DNA from: Pisolithus tinctorius
Taxonomy: Eukaryota > Basidiomycota > Agaricomycetes > Boletales > Pisolithaceae
Direction: 5' to 3'
Length of the DNA stretch: 64,000 nucleotides
Assembly (NCBI GenBank): GCA_024663395.1
Contig: JANFAH010000104.1
Span: 62,001 to 126,000 of the forward strand
Below are positions 55,978 to 64,000 of the stretch, piece by piece; positions within the stretch are counted from its first letter, which is position 1, and the number at the start of each line of letters is the position of its first letter. The notes under the pieces are model-generated. The model had not been told where the DNA came from, did no database searches, and saw only the letters and a list, made by a program, of their open reading frames with translations. The position numbers were made by a program, and so were the translations under genes.

Positions 55978-58559
55978 ATGGGCAAGTCCCAGAAAAAGCG
56001 GTTGATGAGAAGACACAACCCAATGCGAGTCCCGGACTCGCATCTTCCAAAAGGTCTCGAATCTGCCGCAGAGTCCTCCGCCAAAAAAGAGGCCGTCCTG
56101 CCCATTATGCAGAAAGTATGCACATAACTCGCTCGGAGGCACGACTGAACGTGTCTATCCACGTAGATGGAAAGCCCTGATAGTTCAGAACGCAAGTGGG
56201 CGCGTTGCAGCGTCCAATCTCATTCAAAATGATCCATCGACACGGAGGCTGCTGCAAGGCAAAAACGTCGTTGGATCTCTGATTACTCGACTATCGGACA
56301 GCGAGGAAGAAGTTTGGATAGAAGCAGCTGGTGCTCTGCGGTGAATTACGGAGTCGTCTTTCTTCCAGAAGAGTGGTTGACCCATTAGATACAGAAATTT
56401 GTGCATTGACGGCGGCTACGACATTTGTGCCGAGATGTACAACAAAAACATACTAGCCCCCTTGAAGGCTTTCGTACCGAAGGTGGGTCTGGATCTTTGA
56501 CACTGCGTGCGCGTAGCCCCGTTTACGGTCAGCGCCAGATATCCTCGGCCCTCTCACAATTCATCGATTCACCAAAATCTCTGCCTGAAAATGCTCGAAG
56601 AGTAGTGTACGAGTTTGCAGAGAACGTAATCACCATATTCTGGTGTCTGTCGTAAGTATGTCTTTCCAACTTTTCAAGCCACTCCTTTGGCCAAAACAAA
56701 ATCAGGGAGACGTCGAACAAGGCTCTGAATGCGATTAATGCGATTGGCTTGATTCCTTTCCTGATGTCATTCTTGGGAGCAAAAGATAAGCTCCCTGCTG
56801 CTACTGTCACTGCAGCAGGTGAGTGTAGACATTTTGTCTTCTGCACTTAGTAACAACGGTATCTGGTTGTTTCCGGCGGCAGCACAGAGCCTGTACGTTC
56901 TAACGGATGACAACTGGCCGGCTATCGATGCAATACGGTCTGACGTGACATACATTTCGTGCCTCCTGGACATCGTCCGCGTGAACGAACAAAGCAATGA
57001 GACACCTGACGATCGCTTTGTGATGCTCTACGTGTTGTGTTGTGGTAGAGTTGCTTTTGCTTATCCGGGAAACCAGGCTTTCTGATACCTTCGACAGGCA
57101 TCCTGGGTAACATATCTCCGCTCCCTCCGCCCAGTCCCGCACCAAATTTGGACGTGAACAAGGACCTCATATTTCCTCGTCTTCATCCTGTCATCTCCTC
57201 CGTGTCCCTGGATGCAGCTGTGCAGCAGGTGCAAGAACTCGTCGCACGCCAGGTACCGTTAAAGACATTCTTCTATTCAGACTAAACTTCATACCTAGCA
57301 TAGGCTAACGAGCCTCTGGAAATCGAGAAACTCTCCTTGAAACACGTACCCAAATCTGACCACAAATCATCAACGGAGCTCGAGCTCGAAAAGTTAGAGA
57401 ACCGTCTCAGGACGGTGCAACTTGCACTTGAGATTTTGACAGGTGTATACGCGACACTACCGGATCCTGTCGCAGAGGCAGAACTAGGTAAAGATGACGG
57501 GGAAGACATAGAAGGTTGGTAGCTGTCTACCGAACTGCCCCTGTGCTGAACTCCCACAGATGGAGATGGAGATGGAAATATGTCAGATGCCTCAATGGAG
57601 GACGCTATGGACCTCGACCAATCTTCGCGACCAGTGGCAGGCGATCTACACACATCTCTTTCTCTTCCCTCGCTTGTACGGCCTTTGTTAACCCTGATTC
57701 AACCGACCGCACTTTCATTCCCTCCCCCATCTGCACCATCGTGCCATCCACCCACGACGTCAGCTTTGAGTGCCCTCCATGTCAGTGCCTTCGAGTGCCT
57801 TAATAACATATTTCTATCACTTGCTGCGCACCCACACTCAGAACGTTGCGCCGATCATTCGGCCGCCCAGACCATATGGAGTGAGATCTGGACGTCGCTG
57901 TCCAAAGTTGGCGTCGATATCGCTGTTGGTCAGGAACAAAAGCAGGTGATATGGGAAATTGCTGTTGGTGTACTGTGGGGTGTAGGCAAGATTTGGAAAG
58001 GGAAACTTGTAAGACCTGCTATATTTTCGTAATGCTCCTGCCCAACCCCTCTGAACTTGCACGGTCTTTTATCAGGTTCCAACGGAGGAGCATGTACGCA
58101 TTCTAATGAGTATCTGCGACGCAAGCACGGATTCTCAGGTACAGGTGAAATGCATAGGTGCACTGGAGTGCCTTGCGCAGCATCCCAACAGCATCGATGC
58201 TAACAGGGTACGTTGGTCCATTGGTCTCCTCTAACAGAGGGTTCAATGTCGAATAGGTCATCTCCTCTTATCTTCTTAGCATTCTTCCAACGTCTACATC
58301 ACCGTCGCCCAAAGGCACTGAGCCTCTTATCCAAGCAGTCTCTGCGCTCATCGACATCTATTCTGACGAAAGCCTGCCTTATGACGTTAACTTTCGGGAA
58401 GGGAAATTCGAAGACAGATTAGCTCAAAGTATGGAAGGGCTTAGGAAAGCAGTGCGCGCCATAAATCGGAAGACAGAAACCGACCTAAAGCTGAGAGGAG
58501 AGGAAGTGAGGGACAACCTGACTGCGTTCATTAAATATCGGAAAGAGCTTCGGTTCTAG
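55978..58559 (+). CDS. symportin Syo1/HEATR3-like armadillo-repeat protein
   Basis: Homologue of Syo1, which escorts ribosomal proteins uL18 and uL5 into the nucleus for 5S RNP assembly. From ATG 55978: MGKSQKKRLMRRHNPMRVPD, then KEAVLPIMQK, ARM-repeat segments NLIQNDPSTRRLLQGKNVVG, EVWIEAAGALRNLCIDGGYD, ICAEMYNKNILAPLKAFVPK, VVYEFAENVITIFWCLSETS, NKALNAINAIGLIPFLMSFL, AAAQSLYVLTDDNWPAID, an acidic insert (DGDGDGNMSDASMEDAMDLD) and late repeats (AFECLNNIFLSLAAHP, VQVKCIGALECLAQHP), ending KYRKELRF at TAG 58557-58559. The first repeat changes frame near 56201-56204 (in GGGCGCG): the expected W-A-x-V-A-A-S-N-L needs two more bases or one fewer. All other joins are clean. Confidence 0.87.
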
Positions 58560-58795
58560 ATTCGGAAGATGTGGCACGGTCTGCTTCTCATAACTCTGTA
58601 TAAATTGAGATTTGCGCAGTCGTATGCTTTCTGCTGCGTACTTGACGTTCTGTCACAACTCGGTGCCTTCTCCTGTCTGGATTATATAAGCAACATGACT
58701 TGGCACCGTGGACGTTTACCCCTTACTCGTTTGGGAACGTTTCAACCATTGCAGTCTTCATCGAACTTCAAGTGTACGGGGGACACTGATTCTTC

Positions 58796-60901
58796 ATGAC
58801 TTTCGATGAGTATGATGAATATGACCTTTCCGAATTTACATCAGAAGAATTAACCGTCGTGGACGCCAACGTCTCTCACATGCTGCGCTCCACCCCTGAG
58901 CATCCTGCTTCGTCTGCTGGTCCAAAGATACAAATAACATTGGAGCAAAGTAACGTAGTGACTGCCCCTACGACTGCCAGCTCCACGTTTCTTTTTATAC
59001 CTCCAGCGGCGGATAGTCCGTACTCCCAGTTTCGTTCTTGGAAAAAGGCGTTCTCTGTCACTGACTTGGTCGGTCCCGCTTGGTATGTCAGATCTACATC
59101 ACGCCATTATATATGTTTTCCAATTTTCTTCAAGGTGTGAGCTTCAATATGAATATGGCCTCCTCGGCAAAAAGGATAAGCCGCCCCATTTGCGACCTTC
59201 TTCCTTCATGTCTAGGAGTGGCAAGGAGGTGCACGTTCAATGCGATAGGGCTACAAGAAGTGACCGCAGGCTTATGCGAGGAAAGGTTGCAAATTTATCC
59301 TTTTTCCTAGAAGCTGCACTAATTGTTGTTCAAGTCTACTCATCAAGCTCTAGAAGATGAGCTACGCCCGGTGAAGGTGATCGTCGCAGCAAATACACCA
59401 GAAGAACGCTTCGGACTGCGGTAAGCGTTACTCATATTTCACACATTCAAAACTAACTTCATACACAGGATCGCACAATTGATTACTGGCTTTAATGAGG
59501 TCATCGTCAGTGGAAAAACGGTGGGTCTTCGATTCCACTTGTGCGTCTGATGCTCAGTTCGATAACTAGAGAGAATTACCTGTCTTTGGAATTATTCATG
59601 GACACCCTGTTATTGGAGTCATCGTACGTCGTCCAGAAAATTTGTCCTTGTTTCTGACTAATGCAAGAAGGATGAGGTCGTTCAAGTTCGCACAGCTTCA
59701 GAAAGCACGGACAAATTAGGTGGGGGTGCAAAGTCACCTTCGAGCAATGGCGACCCTAGAGAACACCTGCAATTATCCAACGCATCCTCGCAAGACGCTT
59801 ATACACTTGGGCTCATCGACTACAAGACGCGTCGAGCAGAATACTTACCTCCCGAAGAGGATAGTCGCTCACCGAAACTACAGCTCATGCTCTACCACCG
59901 CATGCTGGCATCCCTGCTCACTCCTGGGATGGTTGATTTCCCTCTTCTCTGGAGTCTCATGGACCTCGATCCTAACAGACCTTTCTCTCGCCAGTTTGTA
60001 TGCGATATAGAATTGGGGGATGCTACGTCAGGTGGAGAACTCTCCATGGACTTGAATTCTCTGGTATCCGAATGGGTTGCAGTTGTCCACAGAGAGAAAC
60101 AGAGGAGGGCCGCCTGAAAGGAGTAAATACAGAACTAGAACTGATCTACCGCCGGGCGTTGAACCTGACTGATAACCAAGGCAAGGAGCACGTGGAACTG
60201 AACGATCCGTTGCAGGCTCTCGCGCTTGAAGAGCAGCTAGTCATAGCCCGCGCTATTGCAGAGAAGCTACCCGAATCCGGTGTGGAGGGAGAAGGTGCTA
60301 GCAACATAGCCAACACAATCGCAGAAAAGATTAAGCTTCCTTACCCTCCAGAGCATTATCCTTCCGCCTGGTCCGAGCTAATCGGTGCTAGTTCCGACCA
60401 AGAGAATGTTGCTCTTCAGTGGGCAATTCAAGATTCTCTTTTGTCTTGTGCAGAACAAGCAAGGATGAATTGGTACCACTCGAAAAATGAACTCGTTTCC
60501 CAAGGTATGCGATGATTTTTGCCTCACTGACGATCGGGAATAATTCCAGATCTCTAGGCGTCGGCTCCTCCAGTGCGCCCGTATTTGCTGAAACGAAACA
60601 CCAGGGCCAAGAGTCAGATGTATCCAAAATGTCACCAATTATCGGGACAAGGAAGTTCCCAATGGACGACGCCCAGCTTGACTCCCATCTTGCCGACATT
60701 CTTCAATGGTGGATGGGCAGCCGTAAACCTAGAGGGGTCACGGTTGCCCATACTTATCGATGCTTGTGAGCACGATTCCTCGTTATTTACTTGTCCGACT
60801 CAGTCCTCTTCAGTACTTGTGAATACCAAGGGTCGTGTGAATGGAGGGAGGAAAAAGCCACCGAGGTAGCCGCTGCTGCGCTTGAACGGAGGAGACAGTA
60901 A
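58796..60901 (+). CDS. EXO5: exonuclease V (EXO5/Dem1)-like nuclease
   Basis: Single-strand-specific exonuclease of the PD-(D/E)XK superfamily with an iron-sulfur cluster; mitochondrial in budding yeast, nuclear in fission yeast and animals. From ATG 58796: FDEYDEYDLSEFTSEELTVV, SPYSQFRSWKKAFSVTDLVG followed by PAWCELQYEYGLLGKK (first cluster Cys), HQALEDELRPVKVIVAANTP, the catalytic LGLIDYKTRRAEYLP (Asp and Lys of the nuclease motif), KLQLMLYHRMLASLLTPGMV, then VNTELELIYRRAL, PMDDAQLDSHLADILQWWMG, VAHTYRC and CEYQGSCEWREEKATE (remaining cluster cysteines), ending TAA 60899-60901. One unexplained frame change lies near 60103-60110 in a G run, just before the VNTEL segment; a missing base would explain it. 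Other joins are in phase. Confidence 0.88.
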
Positions 60902-61158
60902 GGTGTACTTGAACGTTAAGGCAGTTTAGCTGCTGACTCGAACAAGTTGCCTAGCGATGGACACTCATTGCATGTAGCCGGGAATAATGTATTGGACTAT
61001 TGGTTTAAGAGGACATTTCAATATATAGTAGCTAAATATGGAGGGTTGTTACCGACCTTGATCAGTGGCTAGGCACAGCTCGATGAACTTTCAACCGTTG
61101 CCAGTAAACTTTTCTTGCTCAGGTCTGTCACACGTCTGTATACTTACTATCATCCTAC
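60902..61158. other. short intergenic region
   Basis: Between the EXO5 stop and the Ctr-like gene. Nothing recognised. Confidence 0.4.
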
Positions 61159-61756
61159 ATGGATGGATGGGTGGACTATCTCCACGTCTCCTTTTCTGGA
61201 GAACATGTTCTTTTCCATTCGCTTCGGCTGGACTCCTTTTGGACGTTTTGTTTGGGCAGCATCCTTGTCGCTGTGATATGTCTAGTTGAAAGGTGAGGTT
61301 GTTCTCTTACCAGTGTACTGGACAATTCTGAGAATGCTACATATGTGCAGGTTTTTGACTGCGTTTTCCGACAAGATTGCCCGACCACGATGGGCATCCC
61401 GCTCGCGGTTTACTTGTGCGGGCTGGGATGCCGCGTTGTATGGACTTGTGACCCTATTTAGAGTGTGAGCGATCTGCAGAGCTACGATATTTCTCGTGTT
61501 AAGGATGTTGGGAACAGACTGTACATGCTCATAATCATGTCGTACCAAGCAGGGTAAGTGGCATTGATGACGTTTGTACTGCAAAAGCTAGCTGAAGTGA
61601 TGCCAGAATAATAACTGTTGCTGTGAGATACTCAAGCTTGTTCGGTGCTACTCGATTTGAGAAAACAATCACCAGGTCATCTCCTTGTCAATAGGCCAAT
61701 TCTTCGTCGAGTATTATCTCAATTACGAGGGGGTGGTGAGCTCGGAGAGACTGTGA
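61159..61756 (+). CDS. short Ctr-type copper transporter-like protein
   Basis: Built from short exons: ATG 61159-61292, then after GTGAGG...GCAG the exon from about 61351 to 61467, a small exon ending at the GTAAGT near 61555, another short exon, and a last exon ending TGA 61754-61756. All junctions are GT-AG and in phase. The product of about 127 residues reads MDGWVDYLHVSFSGEHVLFH, span 1 (FWTFCLGSILVAVICLVERF), a basic loop, span 2 (YGLVTLFRVLYMLIIMSYQA) with the MxxxM pair (MLIIM) characteristic of Ctr transporters, and span 3 (ITVAVISLSIGQFFVEYYL). Layout and motif match the Ctr/SLC31 family, but the Met-rich N-terminus is missing and GxxxG in span 3 is not obvious. Copper transport is therefore an inference; an upstream Met-rich exon may have been missed. 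Confidence 0.65.
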
Positions 61757-62200
61757 GCGATAATATCGTCTCCACCGAGTTGTTCTTTAATGATAGCATT
61801 TTAGCGTTAGCGAGCCGCTCTTGGGGCATGCCGCAGAACCTCGTGGCACCGTTCGCACCAAGTCAAAGCCAACTGCCATGTTCATTCACCCATATGACTC
61901 AAATTTGGCCCGGGCAGATGCTGCAGCGTTCGAACTCGGCGTCGCAGGCGATACCGAGTTGGTTAAGGGAAACAGACTTCTGGATGATGGAACCTGGCAG
62001 AGTGGTAATGGTAGGACTGTTGCAAGAGAGTTGTTTGGAGGGAGCAGCCATAGCTGAGATGAGTGTCTGCCATCGTGTCAATGTGTGCAGCCTTCCACTT
62101 CGGATGATGTATCTTTCGATGTTATAATCTTAGTTCGTCGAGACAGAAAGCAAGTAAATAGCAAATGAGGGTCGCAGGTTCGTATAGACGACTAACAGTC
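61757..62200. other. convergent intergenic region
   Basis: Between the Ctr-like stop (plus) and the stop of the Ser/Pro-rich gene (minus). Open frames here lack ATG starts or recognisable content. Confidence 0.4.
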
Positions 62201-64000
62201 CTAAACGAGGCCGGCTCGCTTGGGAGCATATCCCCTTCGAGGCAAAGGATTGCGTGCAGAGTCAGCCTCCTCAGATTTCCTTTGCCACTGATCGATCAGT
62301 TTGCCAACACCTTGGTAAGGTTTCTCAGGTGATGGTGAGCGCCGATGTTCTTCAGAAGGTACTGTACCGTGGACAGGGGGCAGCCCATCGATTGGTCCAT
62401 GACGCTCAGAAGGAGAGGGTAAAAACTTGCTGCTAGAACTACTGGGCAACCCAGTTAACAGTTCATATGAACTAGGCATGGTCGAACCACTGGGCGAAGA
62501 CCGCTTATCAGCATCTTTGTCCGGTGAGGAGTGCTCGCTAACTCGCGAAGAACTGAATCTAGAAATGGAAGGCGATCGAATGGTCTGTGTCGGTCGAGTC
62601 CCAGTGCTAGAAGAAGTGGCTGCAGGAGAAATCTTCAAACCCGACGGTTTAGGAAGGGTCAAAGGTGGTCCGTGGCCAGTAGCCTTCACGTTTGCATTGA
62701 TCGCCTCATATCGTTGTACCATATCCGTAATGGATGTTCGCCGAGACCCATTCTTCCGAAACCCATCTTGCGGGACACTCAACCCAGTGGGGGTGCTAGG
62801 TGTTTCTGACTTCCCGTCAGAAACTGGTTTCGACACCGGAAATAGTAAAAGGGATTGGGGGCGTGTATGGGACAACGTAGGTGCAGGAGACGCAGTCGAG
62901 GCTAAAGTTGACATCCGCTTGACTTGTGACACGGGGGAGCGTCGGCCAGATGTTCTGCTGGGTGGACGAGGCGCATCAACCGCCCCACCATCCGACGAGC
63001 GTGCCTGTGCACACTGTGGCGTTCCGAGTGTCGTGGCCAGCGGGGCAATTATCGAGCGAGTCTTCGATGAATGTGTCACGAGATCATTACTTGGGTTGCG
63101 GACGGCGGGGTCCTGCGTTGCATCCTTCACCCTCTCCCTGGTCTGCACCACCCCACCGCCCCAAAGGTCGACGAGATCGTGCACAGAACTTTGTCTTCCT
63201 CTCCGTTTCCGTACAGAACTTCTACCTTTCTCAGCTAGTTTGCCTGGAATCACCCCTGCAGCGTCTTCAGGGCTCTCCTCATCACTCGAAGACTTTGCTT
63301 CCTGTGCGCTCTCTGGGAACGAATATTGCCAGCTGCCAGCTATTCTTTCTGGAGATGGTCGGATAGGTTCTGTGGTTGAACCCTGATAACGACCGTTATC
63401 AAATCCTGGAGCGTTGAGATGAGAGTAAACAGTAGCTACCTTGGTGCTCTCTGAAGCTGCAGTGCGGCCAATTCGGTGGCGATCCTCGGGACGCGGGGAG
63501 TGGGGGAATGTCTTGGTCGACAATTGAGGGTTCGCAGATTTAGGTAGGGGCTGTTGGCCTGTAATGCCTTCTTGCGGCGATGGGATGCAGACGGTATTTT
63601 CCTCGATGAAGGACGACCGCTTCTTCGTGAACTCGCGCAATACTGGTGTCTCCGGTGTATCGGTATTTGCAAGCCGCAACTCCTTTACTGCGGATAACTG
63701 ACTGTCAACATCTCCAGTCAGCCAGTCTCTAGGTTCTTGAGCATTGTGCACCTCTGACAGGCTGGGCGCTGAGGAGCTTCCAATATCGAGAAGTCCGCTT
63801 GGCTGCTCTGTTTGTGTATGAGCACTTGCTGCATGCTTCCCAGGCGATGGCGACGGAGATACACCTAAGCGACTGAGACGTGTGTGCGGGGCTGCATCAT
63901 TGACACCACCCAGTGTAACGTGCGATCGCAATTGGTTGGCTTTCGTGTCCCTAATTGTACCACCTGAGATTTCTTGGGAATGGGCGACGCGCTGAGGAGG
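62201..64000 (-). CDS. long Ser/Pro-rich protein, C-terminal part (5' end outside window)
   Basis: One continuous reading frame without introns from the window edge to the stop at 62201-62203, about 600 codons, with no credible start inside: the frame is open to position 64000. The sequence is low-complexity, rich in Ser, Pro, Arg and Thr, with islands that look conserved: RGRQSSVHDLVDLWGGGV, RRTSITDMVQRYEAINANVK, PYQGVGKLIDQWQRKSEEAD and a basic end (PLPRRGYAPKRAGLV). These short amphipathic islands in a disordered tail are reminiscent of the C-termini of basidiomycete Ark/NAK-family actin-regulating kinases, but no kinase domain is in the window, so this is only a guess. Many SP/TP sites suggest a phosphorylated regulatory tail. 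Confidence 0.7.
   Translation of the reverse strand, partial: PPQRVAHSQEISGGTIRDTKANQLRSHVTLGGVNDAAPHTRLSRLGVSPSPSPGKHAASAHTQTEQPSGLLDIGSSSAPSLSEVHNAQEPRDWLTGDVDSQLSAVKELRLANTDTPETPVLREFTKKRSSFIEENTVCIPSPQEGITGQQPLPKSANPQLSTKTFPHSPRPEDRHRIGRTAASESTKVATVYSHLNAPGFDNGRYQGSTTEPIRPSPERIAGSWQYSFPESAQEAKSSSDEESPEDAAGVIPGKLAEKGRSSVRKRRGRQSSVHDLVDLWGGGVVQTRERVKDATQDPAVRNPSNDLVTHSSKTRSIIAPLATTLGTPQCAQARSSDGGAVDAPRPPSRTSGRRSPVSQVKRMSTLASTASPAPTLSHTRPQSLLLFPVSKPVSDGKSETPSTPTGLSVPQDGFRKNGSRRTSITDMVQRYEAINANVKATGHGPPLTLPKPSGLKISPAATSSSTGTRPTQTIRSPSISRFSSSRVSEHSSPDKDADKRSSPSGSTMPSSYELLTGLPSSSSSKFLPSPSERHGPIDGLPPVHGTVPSEEHRRSPSPEKPYQGVGKLIDQWQRKSEEADSARNPLPRRGYAPKRAGLV

Noticed and set aside
61821..62057. 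78-codon open frame after the Ctr-like gene
   Set aside because: It begins with TTG, has no ATG start, and shows no recognisable content.

Overview
The window is nuclear DNA of a filamentous basidiomycete, most likely an Agaricomycete. The reasons are gene-dense DNA on both strands, many introns of about 45-70 nt inside almost every gene, fungal housekeeping genes (SIN3, SHO1, SLY1, a SUR7/PalI protein, a Syo1-type symportin) and a Plavaka-type DNA transposon with a DUF6698 gene, both of which are expanded in Agaricomycetes. All gene models were built by reading spliced exons by eye; family names rest on remembered family patterns, not on a database search.

Layout. 1-13.4 kb: the 3' part of an alanyl-tRNA synthetase gene, a GNAT acetyltransferase, a SUR7/PalI membrane protein, a predicted secreted agmatinase, a ricin-B-like beta-trefoil protein, a DCAF11-like WD40 protein and a TBL1-like LisH-WD40 protein. 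13.8-27.9 kb: one nested mobile element. An inverted-repeat-bounded element (13773-27929) carries a divergent gene pair, a DUF6698 gene on the minus strand and a Plavaka transposase gene on the plus strand. A 6.74-kb LTR element with no coding capacity that I can see (16314-23051) sits between them. 28.3-42.7 kb: a mitochondrial GHITM/BI-1 protein, SLY1, a small unknown, an acid-sphingomyelinase-type phosphodiesterase, an RNF10/Mag2 RING protein, WBP11 and an F-box protein. 43.4-49.2 kb: a FAD monooxygenase with a decayed tandem copy of its 5' end, a second F-box protein and SHO1. 49.4-64 kb: SIN3, a single-pass membrane protein, symportin, exonuclease V, a short Ctr-like protein whose exons are too short to show as an open frame, and the 3' part of a long Ser/Pro-rich protein running off the end.

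How things fit together. The chromosomal genes are mostly unrelated housekeeping neighbours, several in divergent pairs with short shared promoters (SHO1/SIN3, RNF10/WBP11). The most informative region is the nested element. Both of its genes are closed by in-frame TGA codons rather than frameshifts, and all four base differences between the two LTRs, plus the one mismatch in the target-site duplication, are CpG-to-TpG/CpA transitions, which points to methylation-linked decay. By contrast, several conserved chromosomal genes (AlaRS, GNAT, SIN3, symportin, EXO5 and the membrane protein at 54 kb) carry one- or two-base indels, often in short runs, which looks more like base-level assembly error than biology.
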